Source: Micromonospora sp. U21
Lineage (GTDB): Bacteria; Actinomycetota; Actinomycetes; Mycobacteriales; Micromonosporaceae
Direction: 5' to 3'
Assembly (NCBI RefSeq): GCF_018070045.1
Contig: NZ_JAGPYK010000022.1
Span: 45,683-109,682 of the forward strand
Length of the DNA stretch: 64,000 nucleotides
Shown: piece by piece, positions 17,045 to 27,310 of the stretch
Layout of the letters: each line of letters opens with the position of its first letter
Numbering within the stretch: the first letter of the stretch is position 1
Made by a program: the position numbers and the translations under genes
Notes under the pieces: generated by a model
The model's database searches: none
Seen by the model: only the letters and a program-made list of their open reading frames with translations
What the model was told of the DNA's origin: nothing

Positions 17045-17812
17045 GTGGCAACCGCGCTGGTGATCGAGAACGACCCGTCGGACGACCTGCGCCGACTGGG
17101 CGAGTGGCTGACCGAGGCCGGGCTGGAGCTGTGGGTGGTCCGCCCGCACGCCGGCGACGTGCTCCCCGCCGACCTGGAGGGGTACGCGGCGCTCGTCGTG
17201 CTCGGCGGCGAGCAGCAGGCGTACCCGCTGCCGGACGGCTCGCCCGGCGCATCCTGGTTCCCGGCGGTGGAGGGGCTGCTGCGCAAGGCCGTCCGGTACC
17301 GGGTGCCCACCCTGGCCGTCTGCCTGGGCGCGCAGCTGCTCGCCACCGCGCACGCCGGGCTGGTCGAGCGGAGCCCGTCCGGGCCGGAGATCGGCCCCGG
17401 CGTGGTCGGCCGGCGGGACGCCGCCGAGGGCGACCCGCTGTTCCGGTACGTGCCGCTGATCCCGGACGTGCTCCAGTGGCACTCCGACGAGATCACCGAG
17501 CTGCCCCGGGGCGCCACCCTGCTGGCCGCCTCCACCCACTACCCGCACCAGGCGTTCCGGCTCGGTGACCGGGCCTGGGGGCTGCAGTTCCACATCGAGT
17601 GCGACACCGCGATGATCGCCGACTGGGCCGCCGACTCGACGCTCCTCGCCGAGCTGGGCTACGACCCGGAGCTCGTGGTCGCGGCCTGCGACTCGGTGAT
17701 GGTCGACGTCGAGGAGGTCTGGCAGCCGTTCGCCGCCCGGTTCGCCGCGCTGGCCCTCGGCGAGCTGGACGACAGCACGATGCGGCGTGGCCTGCCGCTG
17801 CTCGGGCACTGA
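17045..17812 (+). CDS. Class I glutamine amidotransferase-like protein
   Basis: A 255-residue single-domain GATase of the GMP-synthase-like type. The triad is complete: Cys93 in LAVCLGAQLLA, and His183 with Glu185 in GLQFHIEC. The oxyanion strand is LVVLGGEQQAYP. The amide acceptor is not evident. The gene starts at GTG 17045 and its TGA shares one base with the ATG of glnE (TGATG at 17810-17814), implying translational coupling. That physical link to nitrogen regulation suggests, by inference only, a role in glutamine or gamma-glutamyl-compound turnover. Its C-terminal 40 residues are helical and variable. Confidence 0.9.
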   Translation: MATALVIENDPSDDLRRLGEWLTEAGLELWVVRPHAGDVLPADLEGYAALVVLGGEQQAYPLPDGSPGASWFPAVEGLLRKAVRYRVPTLAVCLGAQLLATAHAGLVERSPSGPEIGPGVVGRRDAAEGDPLFRYVPLIPDVLQWHSDEITELPRGATLLAASTHYPHQAFRLGDRAWGLQFHIECDTAMIADWAADSTLLAELGYDPELVVAACDSVMVDVEEVWQPFAARFAALALGELDDSTMRRGLPLLGH

Positions 17813-20800
17813 TGAGCCGGCCGACCAGGGCGTCGGGCCGGCTCGCCCGGTACGGCTTCGGCACCGCCGAGGGCGACGGCGGGGCGCGCGCCGCAGACCT
17901 GCTCGGCCCGGACGGGCTGCGGCTGTGGCGGCCGGCCGAGCAGGAGCCGGTCGACGAGCCGGCCGTGGAGCTGCTCGCCGCGCTGTCCCGGGCCGCCGAC
18001 CCGGACCTGGCGCTGCGCCAGCTGCACCGCATCGTCGAGGCCGAACGTCGCGCGAGCGGCGGCACCGCGGCCGGCGCGACCGACCCCGGGTCGGCGCTGC
18101 TCGCGGAGCTGCACGCCGATCCCGGGTTGCGGCGGCGGCTGATCGCGGTGCTCGGCGCCTCGTCGGCGCTCGGCGACCATCTGGTGGCCCACCCCGAGCA
18201 CTACACGGCGCTGCGCACCGCACCGGACGGGCTGGCGCCCACCGCCGAGGGCCGGCTGGAGCCGGCGGGCGACGGCAACCCGGTGGCGGTGCTGCGGTCC
18301 GCGTACCGACTGGCCCTGCTGCGGATCGCGGCGGCCGACCTGACGGGCGGGCGCGGCCTGGAGCAGACCATGGCCGCGCTCTCCGCGCTGGCGGACGCGA
18401 CGCTGGCCGCGGCGTACGAGATCGCGGTCGAAGAGCTGCCGGCCGGCACCGCCCGGCCCCGGCTGGCCGTGGTGGCGATGGGCAAGTGCGGCGGCGGCGA
18501 GCTGAACTACGTCTCCGATGTGGACGTCATCTTCGTGGCGGCCGAGGACGTCGACCTCTCCGCCGCCACCCTGGTGGCGACCCGGCTGATCCACATCTGC
18601 GGGCTGGTCGCCTGGCCGGTGGACGCGGCGCTGCGCCCGGAGGGCAACCGGGGCCCGCTGGTCCGCACTCTCGCGAGCCACCTGGCCTACTACCGCCGGT
18701 GGGCGCGCACCTGGGAGTTCCAGGCGTTGCTCAAGGCCCGCCCGGCCGCCGGCGACCTGCCGCTGGCCCAGGAGTGGGTCGACCAGCTCGCGCCGCTGGT
18801 GTGGCGGGCGGCGGAACGGCCCGAGGCGGTCCAGGACGTCCGTGCGATGCGGCGCCGGATCATCGACAACATCCCGCCGAAGGAGCTGGAGCGCGAGATC
18901 AAGCGCGGCTCCGGCGGGCTGCGCGACATCGAGTTCGCCGTCCAGCTGTTGCAGCTCGTGCACGGTCGTGGCGACGACACACTGCGGGTACCCGGCACCA
19001 TCCCGGCGTTGCGCGCGCTCGTCGCGGGCGGCTACGTCGGCCGTGCCGACGGCGAGGCGCTGCTGCGCGGCTACCGCTTCCTGCGCGGCGTCGAGCACCG
19101 GCTCCAGTTGCAGGGTCTGCGCCGCACCCACACCGTGCCCACCGAGCCGGCCGCGCTGCGCTGGCTCGCCGCCGCGCTGGACTACACGGCCACGCCGGGG
19201 CGCAGCGCCGTGGAGGCCTTCCGGGCCGAGTGGGTGACCCACGCCGCCGAGGTACGCCGGCTGCACGCCAAGTTGCTGTACCGGCCGCTGCTGGAGTCGG
19301 TCGCCCGCGTGCCGGCCGACGGGCTGCGACTCACTCCGGAGGCGGCACGGCACCGGCTGGAGATCCTCGGCTTCGCCGACCCGGCCGGGGCGCTGCGCCA
19401 CCTCCAGGCCCTCACCGGCGGGGTGAGCCGCACCGCGGCCATCCAGCGGACCCTGCTGCCGGTGCTGCTCAGCGAGTTCGCCGACGCGCCGGAGCCGGAC
19501 CGGGGGCTGCTCAACTACCGGCAGGTCTCCGACAAGCTGGGCAGCACCCCCTGGTACCTGCGGCTGCTGCGCGACGGTGGCCCGGTCGCCCGGCGGCTGG
19601 CCCGGGTCCTCGCGCTCTCCCGGTACGTCGCCGACCTGCTCGCCAGGGATCCGGAGGCGTTGCGGCTGCTGGCCGAGGAGAACGAGCTGGCGCCCCGCCC
19701 GCGCGAGGTGCTCCGGGAGGGGTTCCTCGCGGCGGCGGCCCGGCACAGCGACCCGGTCGAGGCCACCCGGGCGGTGCGCGCGCTGCGCCGCCGGGAGCTG
19801 GTCCGGGTGGCCTGCGCCGACGTGCTCTGCCGGGCCGGTTCGCTCGCACCCACCCCCACCCGTGCCGACGGCGGAAACCGGCCGGCCCCCGCGCTGGCCG
19901 ACATCACCGCGGTCGGCACGGCGCTCGCCGACGTCACCGACGCCACCCTGGCCGCCGCGCTGCGAGCCGCCCAGGCCGGCCAGCCGGCACCGCCCGGGCT
20001 GCGGTTCGCGGTGATCGGCATGGGCCGGCTCGGCGGGTACGAGTCGAACTACCTCTCCGACGCCGACGTGCTCTTCGTCTACGACCCGCCCGCCGGCAGC
20101 AGCGAGAGCGCGGCCAGCGCCGCCGCCCACGCGATCGCCGAGGAGCTGCGCCGGCTGCTCGGCGTACCCGCTCCCGACCCGCCGCTGGGCGTCGACGCCG
20201 ACCTGCGTCCGGAGGGCCGGCAGGGCCCGCTGGTGCGCAGCCTCGCCGCGTACGCCCAGTACTACGCGCGCTGGTCGCGCGTGTGGGAAGCGCAGGCGCT
20301 GCTGCGCGCCCGGTTCGTCTGCGGTGACGCCGACCTGGGCGCCGAGTTCGAGGCGCTGATCGAGCCGGTGCGCTACCCGGCCGAGGGGCTCACCCGCGAG
20401 CAGGTCGTCGAGATCCGTCGGATCAAGGCCCGGGTGGAGACCGAGCGGCTGCCCCGGGGGGCCGACCCGGCCACCCACACCAAGCTGGGCCGCGGCGGGC
20501 TGACCGACGTGGAGTGGGCGGTGCAGCTCGTCCAGCTCCGGCACGCCGGCGCGGTCCCGGCGCTGCGCGGCACGCGTACCCTCGACGCGCTCGCGGCCGC
20601 CGAGCGGGCCGGCCTGATCGACCCCGCGGACGCCGCGGAGATGGCGGCCGGCTGGTCCCTGGCCGCGCAGGTGCGGAACGCGTTGATGCTGGTCCGTGGT
20701 CGGGCCGGTGACCAGTTGCCCCGGCACGGGGTCGAGCTGGCCGGGGTGGTCGCGCTGCTCGGCCGGGACGATCCGGGGGAGTTCCTCGACGAGTACCTGC

Positions 20801-20850
20801 GCACCGGCCGCCGCTCCCGCGCCGCCGCCCAACGCGTGCTGGAGACGTAA
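17812..20850 (+). CDS. glnE: Bifunctional glutamine synthetase adenylyltransferase/deadenylase
   Basis: A 1012-residue protein with two nucleotidyltransferase halves. The N-terminal adenylyl-removase half has MGKCGGGELNYVSDVDVIFV with its metal-binding Asp pair and a later LRPEGNRGPLVRTL. The C-terminal adenylyltransferase half repeats this as MGRLGGYESNYLSDADVLFV and LRPEGRQGPLVRSL. GlnE adenylylates the conserved Tyr of GlnA1 (GS-I) to switch it off when nitrogen is plentiful. The start ATG overlaps the stop of the amidotransferase gene. The TAA stop is formed by the left edge of the interspersed repeat at 20849. glnA1 lies 5 kb away on the other strand. Confidence 0.97.
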   Translation: MSRPTRASGRLARYGFGTAEGDGGARAADLLGPDGLRLWRPAEQEPVDEPAVELLAALSRAADPDLALRQLHRIVEAERRASGGTAAGATDPGSALLAELHADPGLRRRLIAVLGASSALGDHLVAHPEHYTALRTAPDGLAPTAEGRLEPAGDGNPVAVLRSAYRLALLRIAAADLTGGRGLEQTMAALSALADATLAAAYEIAVEELPAGTARPRLAVVAMGKCGGGELNYVSDVDVIFVAAEDVDLSAATLVATRLIHICGLVAWPVDAALRPEGNRGPLVRTLASHLAYYRRWARTWEFQALLKARPAAGDLPLAQEWVDQLAPLVWRAAERPEAVQDVRAMRRRIIDNIPPKELEREIKRGSGGLRDIEFAVQLLQLVHGRGDDTLRVPGTIPALRALVAGGYVGRADGEALLRGYRFLRGVEHRLQLQGLRRTHTVPTEPAALRWLAAALDYTATPGRSAVEAFRAEWVTHAAEVRRLHAKLLYRPLLESVARVPADGLRLTPEAARHRLEILGFADPAGALRHLQALTGGVSRTAAIQRTLLPVLLSEFADAPEPDRGLLNYRQVSDKLGSTPWYLRLLRDGGPVARRLARVLALSRYVADLLARDPEALRLLAEENELAPRPREVLREGFLAAAARHSDPVEATRAVRALRRRELVRVACADVLCRAGSLAPTPTRADGGNRPAPALADITAVGTALADVTDATLAAALRAAQAGQPAPPGLRFAVIGMGRLGGYESNYLSDADVLFVYDPPAGSSESAASAAAHAIAEELRRLLGVPAPDPPLGVDADLRPEGRQGPLVRSLAAYAQYYARWSRVWEAQALLRARFVCGDADLGAEFEALIEPVRYPAEGLTREQVVEIRRIKARVETERLPRGADPATHTKLGRGGLTDVEWAVQLVQLRHAGAVPALRGTRTLDALAAAERAGLIDPADAAEMAAGWSLAAQVRNALMLVRGRAGDQLPRHGVELAGVVALLGRDDPGEFLDEYLRTGRRSRAAAQRVLET

Positions 20851-20904
20851 GGAAGGGCACCTTGTTAACGCCTGCGGTAGAGGAAGGATCCCTTCCTAAC
20901 AGGT
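20849..20904. repeat. Interspersed palindromic repeat, copy A
   Basis: aaggaagggcacc ... ggtagaggaaggatcccttcctaaca: imperfect inverted repeat with outer arms aaggaaggg and cccttcct. It closely resembles copy B (40313-40371) and, in its outer arms, copy C (53889-53947). It lies between convergent glnE and a membrane-protein gene, so it may act as a bidirectional terminator. Confidence 0.7.
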
Positions 20905-20906
20905 GT

Positions 20907-22544
20907 TCAGCTGCCGAGGGTGTACTCGCCGGAGCGGGGGACGGTGACGATGGTCCACTCCCCGGCGGCGGCGACCGTGGCACCACCGGACGCGGCCAGC
21001 CACCGGCTGTGCCGGACCCGGACCGCCACCGGGCCGGCGGTCGGGGCGCGGAAGGTCACCGTCGCGCCGTCGGCGCGGACCAGTTCGGCGGGAGCGGCGA
21101 CCAGTGGCGTCGAATCGGCCACCGCCCAGACCCGCCAGTGCGGGCCGGACCAGACCGGCGTCAGGTACGGCAACCCACCCTCGACCAGCTCCGCCTCGGC
21201 CCGCCCCACCCAGGACAGCGGGGCGTCCGGCACCGCCACGTACTGCACGGCGTTCCCGGTCAGCCAGTCCCGGTAGCTGGCCGGGGTCAGCCGTACGCCG
21301 GTGCCGGCCGCTCCCGGCACCGTGGTGAAGAACAGCGGATTGCGGTCGATGTCGGCCTGCCGCAGCCAGCCCCGGGCCAGCGGCACCTCGCCCAGCCGGG
21401 CCGCCTCCCAGTAGTTGCGGGTCGGTGGCACCTCTACCCGCCCGGTGAGCCGCTGCCCGGCCAGGAACGCGCGCAGCGGCGCGTGGTAGCCCGGCGCGCT
21501 GGTCGGGTCGCCGATGCTGCGCAGGTCGGCGGGGACCACCGGCGGCTGCCAGACGCAGACCGCCACCAGCAGCGCGGCCAGGCCGGCGCCGCCCAGCAGC
21601 CGGGCCCGCCACGCGGTGTGCGGAGTCGCGCCCCTGGACGACGCGACGCGGGCGGCCGAACACCGGGCCAGCCGGGCCGAGAGCCAGGCCGGCGGGCGGG
21701 CGGCGGCAGCCAGCAGCGGCAGCGCGAACATCGTCGCCAGCCGGGTCGCGTTCAATCCCACCGGGGTGTGCACCAGGGCGGCGGCGAGCACCCCGGCCGC
21801 GGCGAGCAGCGCGCCGACCCGCACCGGCCGGTACGTCACCAGCGCGGCGACCACCAGGCTGGTCAGCACCGCGCGCAGCGCGTCGGTGCGGCTGATGTTC
21901 ATCCAGCCGCCGTCGCCGAAGAGCAGCGCGGTCGCCGCCAGCGGCACGGCCGCCGCGACCCCGAGCGTCAGGCCGTCGGCGTACCGGCGGGTGAGCAGCA
22001 GCGCGACACCGGCGAGGCCGACGAAGAGGCCAGCCACCGGGCTGGTCGCCGAGGCCAGCAGCGCGCCGGCCGCGGCGATCCCGAGCCGCCAGCCGGGTGA
22101 ACGGCGCCGGCCAGGGGGTACGCCTTGCGTGAGCGCGAGCAGCGCGGCCAGCCCGAACGCCACGCCGAGGGCGTACGTGACCCGGCCGGAGACCAGGTTG
22201 CCGGCCAGCGTGACCACCCCGACCAGGCTGCCCAGCAGGGGTCGGGGCACCGTGCTGCGGACCAGCAGCGCGGCCAGCGCGGCGGCCGACGCCACCAGGG
22301 CCAGCGCGCCGGTGACCCGCACGCCGAGCAGCGCCATCACCGGCTGGGACAGCAGGCTGTAGCCGAACTGCTGCACCCCGCCGTACCAGCGCAGGTCCAC
22401 CGGGGTGGGGCCGTGGGCGGCGAAGAAGTCGGCCCGGGCCACCTGGGCGGCGAGGTCCGACCCCATCAGCGGCAGGGCCAGCCAGAGCGCGCCGAGCACG
22501 GCGGCGGAACCGGTGGCCACCGCCACCACCCGACTGCGCCGCAT
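20907..22544 (-). CDS. Large multi-pass membrane protein, possible glycosyltransferase-like
   Basis: A 545-residue protein with an N-terminal anchor (RVVAVATGSAAVLGALWLAL), about ten further hydrophobic segments to residue 340, and a C-terminal extracytoplasmic domain (residues 360-545, beginning DLRSIGDPTSAPGYHAPLRA). The early ADFFAAHGPTPVDLRWYGGV loop with acidic residues between TM1 and TM2 recalls GT-C enzymes, but I see no diagnostic motif. I start at ATG 22544, which has ggaggt six bases upstream; the longer frame is an Arg-rich shadow. It is divergent from the MptB-like pair by 35 bp, suggesting a shared promoter region and a linked role at the cell envelope. Confidence 0.75.
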   Translation of the reverse strand: MRRSRVVAVATGSAAVLGALWLALPLMGSDLAAQVARADFFAAHGPTPVDLRWYGGVQQFGYSLLSQPVMALLGVRVTGALALVASAAALAALLVRSTVPRPLLGSLVGVVTLAGNLVSGRVTYALGVAFGLAALLALTQGVPPGRRRSPGWRLGIAAAGALLASATSPVAGLFVGLAGVALLLTRRYADGLTLGVAAAVPLAATALLFGDGGWMNISRTDALRAVLTSLVVAALVTYRPVRVGALLAAAGVLAAALVHTPVGLNATRLATMFALPLLAAAARPPAWLSARLARCSAARVASSRGATPHTAWRARLLGGAGLAALLVAVCVWQPPVVPADLRSIGDPTSAPGYHAPLRAFLAGQRLTGRVEVPPTRNYWEAARLGEVPLARGWLRQADIDRNPLFFTTVPGAAGTGVRLTPASYRDWLTGNAVQYVAVPDAPLSWVGRAEAELVEGGLPYLTPVWSGPHWRVWAVADSTPLVAAPAELVRADGATVTFRAPTAGPVAVRVRHSRWLAASGGATVAAAGEWTIVTVPRSGEYTLGS

Positions 22545-22579
22545 GCCCACCTCCGTACCGCGACAACCGTACTGGCAGC

Positions 22580-23989
22580 ATGTCCGGCGTGCCTCACCAC
22601 CTCGCGCGTTGGACCGGACTGGCGGGATCGGCGCTGCTCGCCGTCGCCGCGTTCCTCGGCGGCGCCCTGCCCGGCTCACCCCTGCGCCCCACCCCGGTCA
22701 GCATCTGGCAGGGACCGAACGGGCCGGTGGTCATCGCCGCCTGGCTGGTCGGCACCGCGCTGATGGCCGGCGCCTGGTGGGCGCTGCGCGAAAAGGTGCC
22801 GTCGACCCGCTGGGCGTTGGTCACCATCGGGCTCTGGCTGCTGCCGTTGCTGATCGCGCCGCCGCTGGAGAGCCGGGACGTCTACGCGTACGCCTGTCAG
22901 GGCGCCAGCTACGCCGCCGGGATCAACCCGTACGAGCAGGGCGTCTCCGCGCTGCCCTGCCCCTGGCTGGACACCATCTCCTACATCTGGCGGGACACCC
23001 CGGCACCGTACGGGCCGCTGTTCGTGGTGCTCTCCGGCGCGGTGGTCACCGTCACCGGCTCGCTCACCGGCGCGATCGTGGCGTTCCGGCTGATCGCGGT
23101 GGCCGGAGTGGTGCTCACGGCCGTCAGCCTGCCGGTGCTGGCCCGGCGGGCCGGCGTACCGGCCGGTCGGGCGGTCTGGCTGGCGCTGGCCTGCCCGCTG
23201 GTCGCCGTGCACCTGGTCTCCGGCGCGCACAACGACGCCCTGATGGTCGGCCTGCTGGTCGCCGGGCTGGCGGTGATCGCCTCCCGGCCGGGTCGCCCCG
23301 GCCCGCTGCTCGCCGGCGGCGTGCTGCTCGGACTGGCCGCCGCGATCAAGGTGACCGCGCTGGTCGTACTGCCGTTCGCCGCGCTGGCCGCGATCGTCGG
23401 CGGGTACTCGATCCGGGCGCTGATCCGGCACGGCGGGTGGGTGGTCGGCGGCGGGGTCGCCGTCGTGGTCGGGGTGACCTTCGCCGCCGGGCTGGACTTC
23501 GGCTGGGTCGGCGGGCTGGCGCGTGGCGGTGACGTGATCGCCTGGACCTCGCCGTCCACGGCGGTCGGGCAGACCGTCGGATACCTGGCGGTGCCGTTCG
23601 GCGGGCACGTCGACGCGCTCCCGGTCACCCGAGGGATCGGCATGGCGGTGCTGGCGTTGCTGCTGGTCTGGCTCTGGTGGCGGGCCCGCACCCGGGAGCC
23701 GCTGTGGCACGCCGGACTGGCGCTGGCCGCCACGGTCGCCCTGGCGCCCCTGTACCACCCCTGGTACTGGATCTGGCCGCTGGCCGTGCTGGCGGCGACC
23801 GCCCGGCGGACCGGATGGTTCACCCTGGTCGCCCTGGTCTCGTCGTTCCTGGTGCTGCCGGACGGCACCGGGCTGCCCCGGTTCACGAAGTCGGTCGGGG
23901 CGCCGCTGATGACGCTGTTGGTGATCGTGCTGGTCATCCGGTTGGTACGGTCGGCTCGGGCGGCCCGCCAGCCGGTCGCTACCGACTGA
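22580..23989 (+). CDS. MptB-like GT-C mannosyltransferase, paralogue 1
   Basis: A 469-residue polytopic protein (about 12 TM segments) of the polyprenol-phosphomannose-dependent alpha-1,6-mannosyltransferase family (MptB-like). Family signatures are ESRDVYAYACQGASYAAGIN in the first large loop, CPWLDTISYIWRDTPAPYGP, SGAHNDALMVGLLVAGLAV and YHPWYWIWPLAVLAA. Such enzymes extend mannan or lipomannan cores on the outer face of the membrane. Micromonosporaceae lack mycolates but make lipoglycans and wall glycans, a likely product here. Starts at ATG 22580. Confidence 0.82.
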   Translation: MSGVPHHLARWTGLAGSALLAVAAFLGGALPGSPLRPTPVSIWQGPNGPVVIAAWLVGTALMAGAWWALREKVPSTRWALVTIGLWLLPLLIAPPLESRDVYAYACQGASYAAGINPYEQGVSALPCPWLDTISYIWRDTPAPYGPLFVVLSGAVVTVTGSLTGAIVAFRLIAVAGVVLTAVSLPVLARRAGVPAGRAVWLALACPLVAVHLVSGAHNDALMVGLLVAGLAVIASRPGRPGPLLAGGVLLGLAAAIKVTALVVLPFAALAAIVGGYSIRALIRHGGWVVGGGVAVVVGVTFAAGLDFGWVGGLARGGDVIAWTSPSTAVGQTVGYLAVPFGGHVDALPVTRGIGMAVLALLLVWLWWRARTREPLWHAGLALAATVALAPLYHPWYWIWPLAVLAATARRTGWFTLVALVSSFLVLPDGTGLPRFTKSVGAPLMTLLVIVLVIRLVRSARAARQPVATD

Positions 23990-24003
23990 GGAAAGGTGCG
24001 CCG

Positions 24004-25503
24004 GTGACCGATCCCGGCGTCGCGACCGCCCCACCCCGATCCGCCGCTGCACCGGGCCCACGTGTCGCCCGGTACGGCGGCCTGGCCGGCGCGGTCCTGC
24101 TCGCCGTCGCCGGGTACCTCGGCGGGGCGCTGCCCGACACCCCGCTGGGCGCGACGCCGGTGTCGATCTGGCGCTCCCCGGGCGGCCCGGCGACGCTGAC
24201 CTGCTGGCTGGTCGGCACCGCACTGCTGGTCGGGGCGTGGTGGTCGCTGCGCGAGGGAGCGCCGTCGACCCGGTGGGCGTACGCCACCGCCGGCCTGTGG
24301 GCGTTGCCGCTGCTGCTCACGCCGCCGTTGGGCAGCCGGGACGTGTACTCGTACGCCTGCCAGGGCTGGACGTACGCGCACGGCCTCGACCCGTACGCGA
24401 CTCCGGTGGCGGCGGCGGGCTGTCCGTGGCTGGACGCGGTGGCGCCGATCTGGCGGGACACCCCCGCCCCGTACGGACCGGTCTTCGTGCTGCTCGCGGC
24501 GCTCGCGGTCAGCCTCGGCGGCGGGCTCACCGGCGCGATCGTGCTGCTGCGGGTGATCGCGGTGGCGGGGCTGCTGTTGGCGGCGTTCTGTCTGCCCGGG
24601 CTGGCCCGCGCGGCCAGGGTGCCGACCCGACGGGCCGCCTGGCTGGCGCTGGCCAGCCCGCTGGTCGGGGTGCACCTGGTGGCCGGGGCGCACAACGACG
24701 CGGTGATGCTGGGTCTGGTGCTGTGCGGGCTGCTGGTGGTGATCCGCCGGCCGGGCCGGCCCCCGGCGCTGCTGCTCGCCGGGGCGCTGCTCGGGCTGGC
24801 GGTGACGGTGAAGGCGAGCGCCGTGGTGGTGGTGCCGTTCGCCGCGCTGGCCGCGGTGCACGGCCGGTACACCGTGCGGGCGCTGCTGCGCGACGGCGGG
24901 TGGCTGACCGGCGGGGTGCTGGGTGCGTTCCTGGTCACCTCGGCGCTGTCCGGTCTCGGTTTCGGCTGGGTGGGTGGGTTGACCCACAGCGGCGACTCCA
25001 AGCAGTGGACATCGCCGCCCACCGCGGTCGGCCTGGTCGTGGACTACGCCGGCGCGCTGATCGGCCGTGACCTGGCGGCGGTGCCGGTGGTCCGGGCCGT
25101 CGCGCTGCTGGTGCTCGCCGGGGTGCTGGTGGGATTCTGGTGGCGGGCCTGGCAGGTGCTGCGCGCCGTGAACGGCGTCCACCGGCGGGTGACCCCGGCC
25201 GAGGTGACGCGCCCCCGGGTAGCGCTGCGTGGCGCGGCGCTGGCGCTGGTCGCCACCGTGGTCCTGTCGCCGGTCTTCCACCCCTGGTACGCGACCTGGC
25301 CGCTGGCGCTGCTCGCGCTCACCCCCGCCCGGACGGCGTGGTTCGCGCTGCCGGCCGCGGGAACGGTCTTTCTCGCCCTACCCGACGGCACCAACCTGGC
25401 CCGCGTCACGAAGGCCCCCGGCGCCGTGGCGATGACCGCCCTGCTCCTGGCCGTGCTCCTGGCCCTCCTGCGCGCCCTGCGTCGGCGTCCCCGGTCGCGC
25501 TGA
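24004..25503 (+). CDS. MptB-like GT-C mannosyltransferase, paralogue 2
   Basis: A 499-residue protein collinear with its upstream neighbour: GSRDVYSYACQGWTYAHGLD, CPWLDAVAPIWRDTPAPYGP, AGAHNDAVMLGLVLCGLLVV, FGWVGGLTHSGDSKQWTSPP, FHPWYATWPLALLALTPA. The two genes clearly arose by tandem duplication and then diverged. The GTG at 24004 lies 14 bases after the previous stop, whose TGA is part of a gaggaaagg Shine-Dalgarno, so the pair is translationally coupled. Inference: the two enzymes add successive mannose residues or act on different lipid-linked acceptors. Confidence 0.82.
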   Translation: MTDPGVATAPPRSAAAPGPRVARYGGLAGAVLLAVAGYLGGALPDTPLGATPVSIWRSPGGPATLTCWLVGTALLVGAWWSLREGAPSTRWAYATAGLWALPLLLTPPLGSRDVYSYACQGWTYAHGLDPYATPVAAAGCPWLDAVAPIWRDTPAPYGPVFVLLAALAVSLGGGLTGAIVLLRVIAVAGLLLAAFCLPGLARAARVPTRRAAWLALASPLVGVHLVAGAHNDAVMLGLVLCGLLVVIRRPGRPPALLLAGALLGLAVTVKASAVVVVPFAALAAVHGRYTVRALLRDGGWLTGGVLGAFLVTSALSGLGFGWVGGLTHSGDSKQWTSPPTAVGLVVDYAGALIGRDLAAVPVVRAVALLVLAGVLVGFWWRAWQVLRAVNGVHRRVTPAEVTRPRVALRGAALALVATVVLSPVFHPWYATWPLALLALTPARTAWFALPAAGTVFLALPDGTNLARVTKAPGAVAMTALLLAVLLALLRALRRRPRSR

Positions 25504-25505
25504 TC

Positions 25506-25552
25506 ATGAGGTGGGCGGCGCTGCCGATCTCCGAAGGGCCCGCCAACCTCAT
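25506..25552. repeat. Imperfect inverted repeat downstream of the mptB-like pair
   Basis: Arms atgaggtgggcgg (25506-25518) and ccgccaacctcat (25540-25552) pair with one mismatch. The gaggttggcgg core also occurs at the right arm of the lipB-proximal repeat (36434-36443), hinting at a dispersed family. Confidence 0.5.
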
Positions 25553-25568
25553 TGTCGCCAGGGAAAGT

Positions 25569-25608
25569 GGCCGGGGCCGGCTCCCCGATCGCGGAGCCGG
25601 CCCCGGCC
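25569..25608. terminator. Hairpin terminator between mptB-like pair and glnA1
   Basis: A perfect 16-bp stem, ggccggggccggctcc (25569-25584) and ggagccggccccggcc (25593-25608), with an eight-base loop. It is placed between convergent genes and could serve both. Confidence 0.8.
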
Positions 25609-25625
25609 GGTGATCGAGCGACTGC

Positions 25626-27050
<1,425 letters not shown>

Positions 27051-27108
27051 ACGTCCTCCTGGCACGTCCACGGGGTGGCTAGGCTTCTGACGACGCTATG
27101 GCCAGGCG

Positions 27109-27146
27109 GTTGCCCGGCCGTGTCCCCGGTGTTTCTGCCGTGTTAC
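27109..27146 (-). promoter_or_regulatory. Four-part GlnR box upstream of glnA1
   Basis: Read on the minus strand the sequence is GTAAC-acggca-GAAAC-accggg-GACAC-ggccgg-GCAAC. The first two parts match the actinobacterial GlnR consensus gTnAC-n6-GaAAC exactly, and the next two keep the same six-base spacing with weaker matches (3/5 and 4/5). It ends 59 bp before the glnA1 start codon. GlnR is the global nitrogen regulator of actinomycetes and activates glnA under nitrogen limitation. The protein itself is not encoded in this window. Confidence 0.75.
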
Positions 27147-27211
27147 GTCCCTCGCGGAGCGTCAGCGACGCTCCTCCACCGCCCTCGGTCCGCCGCGAAC
27201 GCCGTACCGGC

Positions 27212-27242
27212 CATACCATTGTAAAGACATTTGATGCTATAG
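27212..27242. promoter_or_regulatory. AT-rich island between glnA1 and the RDD gene
   Basis: In a region above 65% GC, the stretch accattgtaaagacatttg and following atgctatag is strikingly AT-rich. It probably contains promoter elements for one or both divergent genes. I cannot assign a -35/-10 pair with normal spacing with confidence. Confidence 0.35.
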
Positions 27243-27310
27243 GCCCGATTTGGCGCGCGCGGTGACGGCACCCGGAAGGCACGATCCGGGCACGGATACC
27301 CTTGACCGCT

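Noticed and set aside
17659..20832. A 1057-codon open frame antisense to glnE
   Set aside because: High GC keeps the opposite strand open; the translation is Gln/Gly/Arg-rich with no domain, while glnE is fully conserved.
22676..25281. Long minus-strand frames opposite the MptB-like pair
   Set aside because: Gln/His/Arg-rich translation typical of antisense to membrane proteins; no start signal.
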